64,000 nt of DNA from Strongyloides papillosus (GCA_005656395.1 SRSI01000050.1:2542001-2606000); one strand, 5' to 3'. Positions 1 through 10,870 are shown, counted from the stretch's first letter. The notes: a model not told the origin generated them from the sequence alone. Numbers and translations are program-made.

Positions 1-1248
1 GATATACTAAATGTTAACCCTAGTACTGGTGACATATCTAGGAATCTAACTACTTTGGAAGACAAAAGTCAAAGCTTCATAAACGATTCTAAAGTTGTCA
101 GTACTTTGGATAATGCTCCACTTACTGAAAGTTTCAATGAGAAAAATTGTGATACTATGGATGGTCATTCAAGTTTATTGTCTATAGAGTGTTCTGAAAA
201 AGTTCCTCTTCAAGGAGACCAGTGCGAAACTTTATACAATAATACAACCATTAATCTTGATAAATCTGAGCATTGTAAGGATAGAACTATTGTAGAAAAA
301 CACAGTGGAACCTTACATACGATTCTAGAAGAAGAAGAGACTCAGCTTTTTGATAAAACAATAAGCATAGATGAGGTGGTGGCACGTTCTGAGGAATTAA
401 AGAATGCTTATATCGATCGATTAAATGTACTAGAAAGTACAGATACGGCTAGTCAAGATCATGAAAGTGATATGTTCAATGAGACATCTGGCTTTTCTAC
501 TGACCCTGATATGTCTATATGGAACAGAAGTGATTCTGTTGCACACTCTAACATGTCTGAAAATGATTGTGAAGAACCTGGAAGTCCACTACTCACTAAA
601 AAAGTGGGAACTGATGAACAAGATAACCTTAGTACGACAGATGTGACAATGAGAACAGTTGGAGAATCATTTCTCAGCTCTGAGTTTTATGATATAACAA
701 AAGCAAAAGAAGGGCTTGATTTTATAAACCCCGTTACTTCTGTCATCTACAATGGTAATTATAAGAAATTCGATGTTAATTACCAACTTAGGTTGGCAAT
801 AGCTTTTGTTCAATCAATTTTGTATAATGAATTTTTACGTCAGCCGATGTTAAAGGACTTTGTTCATGGATTTGAAAAGTCGGCTGAACTAAAGAATTTC
901 ATGGTCAGGGCTGAAACACCTCTAAATTTGGACGATCTATATGATAAGGTTTTAGACTTGGAAGATATTGGCGAGATCATAGATGATCTTCGCCAAGTAA
1001 ATTTTGATGTTTACAAAACCGCTGCTGATCGACTGGAAGTGTTTTTTGACACAATTTATGACATATATTTCCTATTACTAGATCATTTATCCGTTTACCA
1101 ACAGAAACAAATAAAATATAATGATAAAGTTTGTCATGAATGTTTTAGAATATTTAATGAAATTAATGAAATAAAAAAATTGGATGATGGAGAACGTAAA
1201 AGTCTCTCGGACCTACTTAATTATATTGTTCCTAAGTATAACTTATAA
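1..1248 (+). CDS. 3' end of an unrecognised acidic protein (partial)
   Basis: The reading frame is open from the first base to a TAA at 1246-1248, so this is the last exon, or part of it, of a gene that begins outside the window; about 415 residues are visible. The first half is Ser/Thr/Asp/Glu-rich and looks disordered. The last ~180 residues (from about KEGLDFINPV) are predominantly helical, with alternating hydrophobic and charged residues and no visible membrane segment. I recognise no family. No start codon can be assigned. Confidence that it is a real coding exon is high because the frame is long for such AT-rich DNA and has biased codon use. Confidence 0.8.
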   Translation, partial: DILNVNPSTGDISRNLTTLEDKSQSFINDSKVVSTLDNAPLTESFNEKNCDTMDGHSSLLSIECSEKVPLQGDQCETLYNNTTINLDKSEHCKDRTIVEKHSGTLHTILEEEETQLFDKTISIDEVVARSEELKNAYIDRLNVLESTDTASQDHESDMFNETSGFSTDPDMSIWNRSDSVAHSNMSENDCEEPGSPLLTKKVGTDEQDNLSTTDVTMRTVGESFLSSEFYDITKAKEGLDFINPVTSVIYNGNYKKFDVNYQLRLAIAFVQSILYNEFLRQPMLKDFVHGFEKSAELKNFMVRAETPLNLDDLYDKVLDLEDIGEIIDDLRQVNFDVYKTAADRLEVFFDTIYDIYFLLLDHLSVYQQKQIKYNDKVCHECFRIFNEINEIKKLDDGERKSLSDLLNYIVPKYNL

Positions 1249-1663
1249 TTTTTATATATGTATTCTATTTGTATTATTTGATTTGTATATATAGTAAAAC
1301 TAACAAATTATAAATATTCTCTATTACAATTAATATTTCTGATTTTTCATTTTAATACTACCACAAGAGAAAATATTTTAAAAAACCATATTTTTGCATA
1401 ATTTATTCATAAATAACAAAAAATCATTACTAATAATTATTACATGTAATTTTTATCTTACAGATGTCAAAAGAGAAAAGTACCAAAAAATCATAAGAAT
1501 ATGTTAAATAGTTTTTATTACGTTAAATGTGTATTTTATACAATTATAAATTTAAAATATTAGCATAATTATGAAAATACAATTTTAAGATTATTTATTT
1601 TATGTTCAAAAAAAATAGTTTTAAAAATTTTCCCAACAATCATTATTTATATACTAGTTGGTA
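1249..1663. other. AT-rich intergenic DNA between convergent genes
   Basis: This is the 3' flank of the upstream plus-strand gene and of the small minus-strand gene that ends at 1664. There are AATAAA-like A/T runs but no open frame or repeat I can support. Confidence 0.6.
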
Positions 1664-1924
1664 CTACATCATGACAGGACCAACTGGAACAACCGGAGCA
1701 GCAGGGACGACTGGAGCAACTGGAGTGACTGGAACGACTGGAGCAACTGGAGCAATAACAGCTGCGGCATGATATCTTCTTCTGCAACAAAAGACGCATA
1801 GAGTTATTAAAGCAGCAACAAAAAATACAGAACAAATAACGATAATTGATATTATTCCTGCTCCTAATTCTTCTGCTTCTTCTTTGCTCATTTCATAATT
1901 ACCCTCATTATTAAGTTTTCCCAT
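1664..1924 (-). CDS. small single-pass membrane protein with APV/VPV repeats
   Basis: An 86-residue frame from ATG 1922-1924 to TAG 1664-1666. A short acidic N-terminus (EEAEELG) precedes one clear hydrophobic segment at about residues 22-46, which ends in Cys-Cys-Arg-Arg-Arg (stop-transfer). The cytoplasmic-side tail is a run of about eight Ala/Val/Pro units of the APVVPV and TPVAPV type. The positive-inside rule suggests N-out/C-in. Tails of this kind occur in small nematode membrane proteins of unknown role. The DNA of the tail is a purine/pyrimidine-biased microrepeat, so the unit number may vary between strains. An additional 5' exon cannot be excluded. Confidence 0.5.
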   Translation of the reverse strand: MGKLNNEGNYEMSKEEAEELGAGIISIIVICSVFFVAALITLCVFCCRRRYHAAAVIAPVAPVVPVTPVAPVVPAAPVVPVGPVMM

Positions 1925-2199
1925 ATTGAAGTTCCACTCTTTTTGATTTTAGGAACTTATCAGATTTCTTTTGAGGGACTTATTAAATAGTTAAAGCCAA
2001 TAAAAATATCGAAGAATATTTTATTGGGAAAAAAATAAAATTGCTACCTTAAAATTGACAGTTAAATAAGCTTTTTTCTCTCGAAATATGCATACAGATT
2101 ATTTCTCCTTATCAATAATGAAAATTAGCATAATAACTCTGTATTATATAATGAAATTTTAAGGAAGAATTTAACTACATCGGAAAACACGCTTGTAAT
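1925..2199. other. intergenic, no feature seen
   Basis: AT-rich upstream flank of the small membrane protein gene. No convincing frame or structured element is visible. Confidence 0.5.
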
Positions 2200-2459
2200 A
2201 ATAAACCATTACATTTCAAAATATAATATACACAAAAATGGAGAATGTGCTCAAAACATTAAGAACAAAAAATAGTAAATCTATGAAGAACTCTTCTAAT
2301 GAATATACACAAAAAAATAACAAATGAAGAATTTCTATTGAAGGATCACCACTGAAAAGAATCTTATGGATATATGATTTTATACAAAGTAGTTTAAAAT
2401 TACATAGGCGAAGACGGATGGACAAAGATTTTTACTTTAATTGTCCATGACGATTTTTT
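2200..2459 (-). other. possible further remnant of the polo-box region
   Basis: This stretch lies where a second polo box would follow in an intact polo-like kinase. One frame gives a short fragment resembling part of that domain (HISIRFFS, like the strand that ends in QINFF), but there are stops throughout and the match is weak. It may equally be unrelated AT-rich DNA. Confidence 0.2.
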
Positions 2460-3757
2460 AAAAAAGAAAATCTCAATTACAACATATTTAAACCATGTTT
2501 TCATTCGTATACACGAATGCATGAAATAGCAAATGAACTTTATCCTGAAGATTCAATGAGCAACATATCCTGGATAATACAACCTTACTATCACTACAGC
2601 ATTTCAGTCTCTCACCAAAAATACCAATTATAAGACTTGTGTTGTTGTTGGAAAGCACTCTAAAACTATTATCAGACAATTGATAAAACAACCCATTATT
2701 ATTTGAGCGTTCTATCCATCTTGTGATGAAACATAATGACTAAAAAGTAGATCTTGTTCCTCAGTTACTTTCGTTTTGTTTATTGTTTTTGAATTTTTTA
2801 AATATTTTCTTCAGTTTGGACTGAATCTTGGACAAATTTGATACATTAAGAACGTTGATGGTGGTGCCTTTTTTGAATCTCATTTTTAAAAGTACAACAT
2901 GAGAAGGCTGGTAATCTCGGAATGTGGATCTTGGTACAGCAAAAGTATTGGGAATCCAATGTCTCTTTTGTATCTGACCATCCCCTTGATTTTGGGTAAA
3001 GAAGTGAGATAATAAATCCTTTAAGAATATCTGAAAATCTTGAAGGTAAAAATTATTGATTTGCAGACATTTCTACTGCTGGACTTTTCTTCCATTCCCT
3101 ACGAAAAGGATTTTTTCTATACACCAATTTGGTTAGAATATATTTAACGGTTTATACATTAATCTTGAAGAAACAGTCTTTAATGTTGACTTATGATACC
3201 ATATATTTGTAAAACACTACATATTGTTTTATTGAATTGATTTTTACTGAACAGTTTACATTTTAACAACTAAAATTTCACAACCTTCAGTGACGTCTCT
3301 TTAGTTAGATACAAGGTTCTCATTTTTATGTTCCTGTGGACTATATTCTTTAAATGGAGGTATATAAATGCGTCCGACTGTTGCTTGACTAAGTACCATG
3401 CCTCCTTTTCAAATAAATTTTTTCGTACAGGTAGAAATTGGCGGAGTGTGAAGTTATGACATTGTTCCAGAATGAGGTAGATGTTTTTGAAGTCATCAAA
3501 GTGGCATATGAGATTAATTATGTTATCGTACCTTACCAAACTCAGGATCTCAATTTTTTACTAATATGAAAGAAAATAGATAAGTCATACATTAAAGTGA
3601 ACTAACCTTTTTATGAAGTTTAAAGTTATTGTAGTCAAGTTTAGAGATCACTTTTCTAGCATAGATTTCTTTTTTTATTAACACCAGCAAATTCAAAACA
3701 AGCTGAGATATGTCCATTGCCTATGTAGATCCTTTTTGTAAATTTGATTTTCTTCTC
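2460..3757 (-). pseudogene. polo-like kinase pseudogene
   Basis: Read on the minus strand, a decayed polo-like kinase is visible in order. The N-lobe (3757-3608) has a Gly-rich loop like GNGHISACFEFA. The frame then shifts by one in a homopolymer at 3670-3676, after which it reads YARKVISKLDYNNFKLHKK. A 47-nt GT..AG intron follows (3561-3607). The next exon has LILEQCHNFTLRQFLP, YLVKQQSDAFIYLH and IVHRNIKMR. The catalytic HRD is HRN, and the DFG position reads VKF followed by a stop at 3270-3272. Farther on (about 3000-2460) are broken remnants of the inter-domain linker and of a first polo box (GLFYQLSDNSFRVL, then NNNTSLII). The mutated catalytic Asp, lost DFG, frameshift and many stops say that it cannot encode a kinase. 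Confidence 0.8.
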
Positions 3758-4078
3758 TACATAAGTGACTGCCTATGGAGGTTAAGAGATGAGATTTGAT
3801 CGATGATCAATGTTAGTAATTAATAATAAGTGATGTTCATGTTAAATTTATGACAAAATAAACGAACGGAAATCGTTTTAGATGTATTTATCTTATATAC
3901 AAAAACCAAAAAAGATATAACTTTGATAAGAATAACTGTATGTTCATTAAATTCAAGGTAAAACTAAAATTATTAAAATACTAAAAAATAATACTTTTTT
4001 AAAAATACCTTTATAAATACAATTATTAATATTAAATCTTTAACTGTTTTAAATTAAAAATTATATACATGTATATCT
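3758..4078. other. intergenic, no feature seen
   Basis: AT-rich DNA between the kinase pseudogene and the chromodomain gene. It holds the 3' UTR of the latter. Confidence 0.5.
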
Positions 4079-4398
4079 TCAGCTCCATCCCCTTTCCCAG
4101 GCAAAAGATCCAAGAGCTATACGACGTCTCTCCATCCAAAATTCATCAATCATTTCTCTACTCTGTAAGAAAAATTATTATCACTATGTTGAAAAAAAGT
4201 AATGAAACTTACAGTAAAACTTCTAGCTGATTCCCATGTATTATAGTGGTGGCTGTAATCTTTCCATTTCACAAAATATCGCCATTCACCATTTTCAAAG
4301 AGTTTTGCATCTACGATGCATTCCACTTCGTAGAGCTCCCCGGCGACTTGTTCTTCACTTGAGTTCACGTTACTACCGACGGATTCCTCTCCAACCAT
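4079..4398 (-). CDS. small chromodomain (HP1-like) protein
   Basis: Two exons, 4213-4398 and 4079-4162, are joined in phase 0 across a 50-nt GTAAGT..CAG intron and give about 89 residues. The chromodomain starts near residue 20 with YEVECIVDAKLFENGEW, continues RYFVKWKDYSHHYNTWE, and closes with a C-terminal helix in exon 2. The aromatic-cage positions (Tyr, Trp, Tyr/Asn-Thr-Trp-Glu) are present as in HP1 and Polycomb domains, which bind methylated histone H3. There is no chromoshadow domain; the protein stops soon after the chromo helix. The chosen ATG (4396-4398) follows a TTTCTAAG acceptor-like sequence, suggesting trans-splicing. An in-frame upstream ATG at 4446 is possible but lies 5' of that acceptor. 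Confidence 0.8.
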
Positions 4399-5350
4399 TT
4401 TTGCCTCAAATCCGCCAAGAGTCCGATAGCTTAGAAATATTATCAAAGTTAGGATTTAACTGACTCTTATCTGTATATTGCAAAATTGTGGGATTCTGTC
4501 AACTACTAGAATTTTCTTAATCGTTTAGAAATTCTTTTAATGTTTATACCTGTCATATTACAATTTTAGTTAATAAACATAAATGTAATGTTACGCACAC
4601 GTAGTAGGGTCTAAAGTTTGTTTTAGAAAACTTTGATATTTCTTTTACTCTATTTAAACGAATGATTGAAAAATGTTTTTAATGTCGTGCATTTAAATTC
4701 TGTTTGTGTTTTTAAAAAATTATGCTATTAACTAAATTTTCTATAAATTTATAGATGAAATAAACATTAATAAGGTCAGTGAGAAGCATATTTTCTAACA
4801 AGTGATTAAAATATTTTTCTGATAAAATGTTTCAAGATATAATTAATATTATAATATTCTTTCTTTATATAGGACATTTATACTGTTTTTTCAAGCAAAT
4901 GAAAAATCCTTAAAAACTGCTTTCTTATTGTTAATACATCCTTAGCTACATTTTTTATACCTTCTGTTAACAATTTCGAGGCATTCCAAACTTTAATATT
5001 TGTTTAACATAACCAATACTTCTATTTATAATAAAAAATACTAATAGAATTTTGTAATTATTTTATAAAGATAAGTATATAATTTATACAAACGTTTAAA
5101 ATTGTAATATCAAAAATCTTATTAATAAAATGAACTCGGAATCAGCAAACATATTGGTTATTTTAAAGTATTCTTTTTCTAGTAACTATCTTCTAGTAAA
5201 TATTTCAATTTCCTAAGCAAGATCCAAGTTATGTTTTATATGATATCAATAAACTTAAGAATTTAAAAGAAAAATAAACTAAATTACAACAACAAAATTT
5301 TATGTTAAAAACATCTCAACAATTATTTTAAATAAAACAAATTAGAAAAA
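4399..5350. other. intergenic, ~950 bp
   Basis: AT-rich DNA upstream of the chromodomain gene and downstream of the next minus-strand gene. I see no open frame, RNA gene or repeat. Confidence 0.6.
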
Positions 5351-6811
5351 CTAATCAACATTCATTCGGAAAAAGTCAACTAAACTCCTGAATTTACACA
5401 TATCGACACCATCCCTAAATTCAACATTCCACTTTATTGATCCTTTAGTTGATTGATTTTCACCGGAATATTTGCAAATTATATCTCTAAAGAAAAAAAT
5501 ACGAATCCCAAGATTATTGTTAATTCTTACAATAAACTTTGATTTAATTGGTCCTTGTTCCTCAAAAACTAATAAATATTCTCCAATGTCATTATTCCAT
5601 ATTATTTTATATGACACTTCAATTAATGTGTAAGGCACTAAACTGCACTTATTTTTGTAAAAGCCGAGTGTACATAGAGTTTCACTCTCATATTCAACAT
5701 GTAAATTCTCGCTATAGAGTTTATCTGTTCCAAGATATTCATTAAAAGTATCAAATAATCTTTTTTCTCCCTTCAGCTCAACATCATTTATCCATAATTC
5801 GTTAGTCTCAGACATATTTTCAGAATCTGTAATACTTTGTTCTTCAAAGTTATCTGGTAGCTCCTGTTCATTATTAATATCCAACTCAAAGTCTTTAGCA
5901 TCAAAATAAATTAAACCTTCATCATCTTTTGTTATAAAAACATCATCAGAATCACTATCATATTTTGAATTTTCGCAAGAAAGTGATTTGAAAGATAGCA
6001 AACTTGGAGCTTCCGATCCACATAAAGAAACGTTTCTACTAATAAAATCTATAACATTTTTTAAATATTTGTTTATATATTATTTAAAATTACCTGGATA
6101 TGAATCACTAAGACTCTCAATAGTATCATTGTCTCCTAAAATAGAATTAATATCATCATAATCTCTAACAATTACGTTAGAAGCCCATGGAGGTAAACTG
6201 CCTGTTCTTATTCCAGTAAAAACATTATCTAAAGACTTATCAGGAATGTTGAAATCCTCAGTATTGGTACTATCATTTATTGTAGATAAAAATATTGGTA
6301 GTTCCCTTTTTATCTCAACAAAATTTTGTGCTCTACTTTCAATGAGATTTATAATTTGTAATTTTTTGGCAAACTTTCGTCTGCATAGTGAACTCGTTTC
6401 TGTAATACGATCGAGTATAATATTTGCATTCAAAATAGAACGTTTTATATTTGCCATCTTATCATTCAATTGGGATAAATGATTCCTTATTTTTCGATCA
6501 CAAGTCATCATCTTTCTATTTAAATCTGTAGAATTTTCATCCATACTTTTGATGTTATAGTGATGGTTTTTTGGTGAATTCATTAAACAGCTATCAAATG
6601 ATTGAATTTCATTATATGATTTTGAAAGAGGATCACTTCTATCAGATGTTGTATCTGTTGGAGTCTCATTATTAATTTTTGAGTGATCTAGAAGAATCTT
6701 GTTAAGTTCTCTAGTTTGCTAAAATGAAAAATTTAGTTATAAAAAAAGAGAACAGAAACATACACTGATATTTAAATTCATTCGAATATCACTATTAGTC
6801 TCACCACTCAT
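5351..6811 (-). CDS. unrecognised protein with coiled coil and PH-like C-terminal domain
   Basis: Three exons, 6764-6811, 6094-6718 and 5351-6048, join in phase to give about 456 residues. The introns are 45 nt each with good GTATGT/GTAATT donors and TTTTAG/TATAG acceptors. Residues about 75-165 contain a probable coiled coil (around QLNDKMANIKRSILNANI). The middle is acidic and disordered (DSDDVFITKDDEG). The last ~110 residues form a compact domain: ending in IKWNVEFRDGVDMCKF, it alternates strands and finishes in a helix, as RanBP1/EVH1-type PH-like domains do. The same domain is repeated, truncated, at 7363-7790. I cannot name the family; a role in scaffolding is only a guess. Confidence 0.75.
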
Positions 6812-7362
6812 GACAAATTAAAGAAATAAGTTAAAAAAGATTAATGAAATGTATTTATATGAAAATTTGATTAAAATGTTGATGACATAGAATTTTAAGA
6901 TCAGTCTTCTTATAATAAAGTTGAAATTGTTAGCTGTTCTTTGACCCAACAGTTCACAATCATTAGATTACTTTATTTTATATCATTTGTTGATAAAGAG
7001 AAAGAGTTTTCGCTACTTTCGTTAATGTTTTACTAAAATCTGATTGATATAGATATTTTCTACTAATTATATATAAATGTATTTTTTTGAAATTTAAATA
7101 ATATTGCTTTTGTACAAAAAAATTTCCAATGAATAAATAGATCGAGAAACAATTAATTCATTATAAGAATTATTGATAAAAAGTTTTTACTACAGTTAAA
7201 AATGTTTTGAGAAATGTAAAAATCAACAAGAAATTGCATTCATTTTTACATTATAATTGTCAACGCCATGTTTAAAAAATTTTAAACTATTTTTTTTCAA
7301 ATTTTATTATATAAATAAACTAAAAGAGTAATAAAGAAAAAAATCATAAAAATTTAAAAGTA
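6812..7362. other. intergenic, ~550 bp
   Basis: AT-rich upstream flank of the preceding gene. Nothing else is supportable. Confidence 0.5.
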
Positions 7363-7775
7363 TTACTTATCTTGAATATTTGTTACAATATCATAAAACT
7401 TCTTGGAATCATTTTCATTTTTAAATGACATCATCCATACTTTTTCTTCTTTCGAAGTTGGATCCTCATTGGCATACCCACAATATACATCATGATCGCC
7501 AACTAAATAGAACTTAATACTTTTATTAATTTTAGCTATCAACTTTGAATTATCTATTTTTGATTTTTCAATAACTAAAAGGAACTCTCTCTCCTTGCCA
7601 TCAAAGTGTATTCTATATGTTACATCACTCATTTCACGCGTGCTTTCTTCATCATTGAGATATTTTAATAAAAACTTGCTTTTGTATTGATAAAAAAGAG
7701 CGTCATCATCATTCCATATAAATTCGAGGTTTGAACTAGGAAATTCATTTAAACTATCAAACCATTTTCCTTTTC
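7363..7775 (-). pseudogene. truncated duplicate of the PH-like domain protein
   Basis: The open minus-strand frame matches the C-terminal domain encoded at 5351-6048 over its whole length: KWFDSLNEF against KRLFDTFNEY, VTYRIHFDG against VSYKIIWNN, EFLLVIEKS against EYLLVFEEQ, and the closing WMMSFKNENDSKKFYDIV against WNVEFRDGVDMCKFRSLV. The frame is closed by a TGA just upstream (about 7774), and the coiled-coil part is missing. It therefore looks like a 5'-truncated duplicate. An 89-residue protein starting at ATG 7630-7632 could still be made, but no promoter or acceptor directly before it is evident. Confidence 0.6.
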
Positions 7776-8184
7776 TTTTTCATAGTTTCTTTGAATCTAA
7801 AGTAAAAGAGAATGTAAAATGATAATGGTTGTCTCGTCAACCGCAAACTTACAGTTCCATATTCATCGCTCTTTTCTTCGTGGTTTTTTTTGACTTGGAG
7901 ATATTTGTCCTTGAGAGTACATTCAACTCCCTCGGAGAAAAGTGCGAGCTATCCATTTTAATTTTGAATTCTCTGCCATTGTTGAGAATTTCAGGCCATG
8001 GCTTTGTGAACATACGACATTCCGTGAAAGTTTTGCTGGTCCAATCTATAGTGTCTACTATTCTACGATAAATAGCGCGACCAAGACCGTTAAAATCATT
8101 AAAGAATCTACCGTAACTGTATGGAGAAAAAACGGCGTAATAGAATGGGTCACGAGCAGATGGTGTTGTCCAAGGATCAGCCAT
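7776..8184 (-). pseudogene. small heat-shock protein (HSP20) pseudogene
   Basis: From ATG 8182-8184 (MADPWTTPSARDPFYYA) the frame runs to the start of an alpha-crystallin domain: WPEILNNGREFKIKMDSSHFSPRELNV has the usual DVSHFSPEEL-like motif. At about 7914-7920 the frame is lost by a one-base indel; in the next frame the domain resumes as LKDKYLQVKKNHEEKSDEYG and reaches a good donor (GTAAGT, 7847-7852). A 56-nt intron leads to IQRNYEKEKEN, after which the homology stops and the frame ends. The rest of the crystallin domain is absent, because the truncated PH-like fragment begins there. The gene is therefore frameshifted and 3'-truncated. Confidence 0.7.
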
Positions 8185-8643
8185 ACTGTGTAGATAGTAG
8201 AGAAATAGAGATGTCAAAAAAGTCAACAGAAAAAGATGGAAGTGAACAAAATTCCATTTATATAGACACAAAACAAACTTTTTCTTATTATTCGTCCTCT
8301 GTAGATTTTTCTAGAACTTTTTGGAAAGCCATAGGCAAAATGAAAATGAGGGAAAAAATTCAAAAACAAAGAGAAGAGAAATGTTTCCTTGTAGTAATGT
8401 AATGTTAGGGAGACTTTTCAAATAGTTTGATGTCGTTTAATTGGATAACAAAAGAAATTTTAAAGTTTTTTTTCGGCGACAGAAAATTACTAAGAAGTTG
8501 ATTGTTTTCAAGCATGAAGTAATGTTATTTTATCTGATAGACAAGGATTTTCAAATGGAGCTCACACACAATTACAACGTTTTTAAACCTATAAAAAATC
8601 GTTGTTAATTTCTCGTTTGAAGATTAAAGAGAATGTTATGTAT
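8185..8643. other. intergenic, no feature seen
   Basis: A plus-strand frame across 8121-8402 is antisense to the heat-shock remnant and its flank. It has no recognisable content and I do not call it. Confidence 0.5.
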
Positions 8644-9107
8644 TTATTTAACTTTAACAAATCCTATTTCAGTAGCCAGCAGTGTACGATTTCCAAATTC
8701 CAGTTGTCCCTCATTGTGAATTCTAGCTGTACATTCGCACCTATCTACATCTTTACATGAACTACTAGATTTTCCTACATACTTCTGTAAAAGCTGGTAT
8801 AATAGAAAACTAAATTGAATTTACCTCAACACACTTGGTAGCACAAGAATAGTCATGAGAACACTTTTTCCAGGTTTTTTCAGTATTTTCATTAGACTTC
8901 TTGCCAAATATACCACAGTCAATAGAGTAAAAGAGATTGACTTAATGGTAATCGTAACTGAGTGAACCAAAATTCATTCTTCAACCAATTGGTTTTCAAC
9001 CTATTGATAGATTATATAAGGGAATTTTATATTAGAAAAAGGTTTTGTATCTTTACCTGATCCTATTTCACAAATGCATCTTAGACGGTCTTTTGCATCA
9101 TTTAATA
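8644..9107 (-). CDS. cysteine-rich, probably secreted protein (3' exons)
   Basis: Three exons read on the minus strand: 9057-9107 (ending LRCICEIGS), 8825-8940 (DCGIFGKKS, then WKKCSHDYSCATKCVE) and 8644-8784 (KYVGKSSSSCKDVDRCECTA, ending at TAA 8644-8646). Introns are about 40 and 116 nt with GTAAA donors. The Cys spacing (C-x-C, C-x5-C-x3-C, C-x5-C-x-C) is that of a disulphide-bonded extracellular domain. The first exon with a start codon and signal peptide was not located, so the 5' end is open. The intron between the first two exons uses an unusual CATTAAG acceptor and is the weakest part of the model. No family is recognised. Confidence 0.45.
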
Positions 9108-9703
9108 CTAAGTAGAAGAGTAAAAATAATTAGTTTGAAATACATGCTTTAATTATATTTTTCTGTTTTGTCCAATATTTATAGGTATTTTTAAACGCAC
9201 ATATCGCTTGTTTTGATAACAGCATTATTGGGTCACGATAAACAGATTATTAAAATTGAATATCGTAAACAATTATGTGTGTAAAGCATGAATATTTAAT
9301 TCCTGTTGGGTACTTATTTCTGCGGCACCAATGCTCAAGTACAAACGCTTCTCTTAGCTCCCGAAGTTTTTTCCCCCCGATTTTCAGATGAGGATGGTCT
9401 ATCGTGAATGCTTCTTATAGAATTTTGATCTATATTTGGTAAGTAAAGTGGAATACTAGAAAAATTTCTTAAACTTTGAAAGAATGTTAATGAATTGATC
9501 TCATTTGAAATACTCCCCACTTGTATTTAGATTCCATCTCTTTTTTCACTGCTTTAGTAAAACTCAAAAGAGTTTCATGTGGAATTTATTTGACGTCAGA
9601 CTTATTCATAGAACTAATTGCATTTTATTGTAATAGGCAAATTTTAAAATATATGTTCAAAGACCTACTTTTACGAAATATTCTCTCTGAAATCTTTAAT
9701 TAA
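9108..9703. other. intergenic with a possible homeodomain-like relic
   Basis: On the minus strand near 9310-9520 one frame reads MGSISNEINSLTFFQSLRNF and, after a shift in a G6A6 run around 9367-9378, another reads LRELREAFVLEHWCRRNKYP, which has the LE-x5-N-x-YP spacing of homeodomain helix 1 and loop. No continuation was found. If real, this is a fragment of a dead gene. Confidence 0.25.
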
Positions 9704-10183
9704 TTAATTATTATTAATTAATAAACTAAATAGGTTGTAATATAGAGGTTCTTTCAACGTAATTGCATTGAAATCATCATTTTCCCTATTGAAAACATGT
9801 ATCTTTAATAAATATTTAGACTTACCCATACACAAAAATTCTAACAATAAATGAATCTTCAGCTATATCTCTTATGAATTGAATGGTTACATTCTCGATG
9901 GGGGAATTTAAAATAATCATATATTATTAAGTCAGGAAGTTGAATAAATGCTCTAAAATGAGTCTAATATAATAAAGAGGTTAAACATACCTTGTGAAGT
10001 TTTTGACAAATTTTCTAACCCTATATTCTCTAAAACAACAGCACAAACACTTTTTATCTCGGTTTTTGTGTGAATTAAAAGATCCCCCTCTATTTCTTTT
10101 ATAGACGGTAAAGAAGTAATATATCTTGGATTTAATATCAGTTTAATAAATTTAATAAAAACTTTAACGTTCATTTCACTCAT
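9704..10183 (-). pseudogene. small unrecognised gene, apparently frameshifted
   Basis: A first exon (9991-10183) encodes 64 residues from ATG 10181-10183 (MSEMNVKVFIKFIKLIL) and ends at a GTATG donor. Joined to TTTTAG|AGCAT it reads only a few residues to TAA 9927-9929. Two other frames of the same exon stay open and look protein-like: FIQLPDLIIYDYFK, and then, across a G5 run at 9900-9904, IENVTIQFIRDIAEDSF up to a good donor at 9821-9825. That second frame continues through an intron into ENDDFNAITLKEPL and stops at 9704-9706. The simplest reading is one gene with a frameshift at a homopolymer, either a real mutation or a sequence error. No family is recognised. Confidence 0.35.
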
Positions 10184-10870
10184 ATTTATGTGAGTAAAAG
10201 TATAATAAACAAAAAAACAGTTTAGAAAGTAGAAATTTTTTATAAAAGTTTTAAGATAAATAAACGATTTGATTTTCTAAGTAAATTTTTTCTTCAATAC
10301 AATAAAAATTTATAAAGCCCCATCTATCGATAATTATCACCAATAAGTAATGCTCTTACATTATACTATTTCACAATAATTTTTTATTCATGTGGATTAA
10401 TCCAGTGTTTCAAGGTATGTTTCTATTTTTACAATTGTCTGATTAAATTGAATAATCTTATCATGTAAAAACTTTCTTTTATGTTTTTGTTATTTTTCCT
10501 CCAATTTTTTTGTTGTTGAGTTAGGTGTGTTAAACATAAAAATACCTTATGTAGTCAAAAGTACTATATTTGTCTACCAAATAAGAAATTCATGAAACAT
10601 GTTTGACATACAATTGACATAAAAAAGTGTATCTTGAAAAGTAAAAGGCATGAAAGTTTAAATAAACGCGATCAATACATTCTTTCCAATATCTAATATT
10701 TTTCATAACCAAGCTTTTCAAAAAAGAATCTAACAATGCTTAAAGTAAAACTTTATTGGTGAGTAATGGAATGTATACAAAATCTAAATACATACAAAAT
10801 TTACAATATTTAAAAAAAAAGTAGTAGGATAATATAGATTTTTATCTCTGTAGTTTAAAAAATTAACCTA
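10184..10870. other. intergenic, ~690 bp
   Basis: AT-rich DNA. It contains the 3' flank of the homeodomain gene and the 5' flank of the small gene before it. No other feature is seen. Confidence 0.55.

Noticed and set aside
7829..8402. Plus-strand open frames across the heat-shock relic
   Set aside because: Antisense to recognisable alpha-crystallin sequence and without protein-like features.
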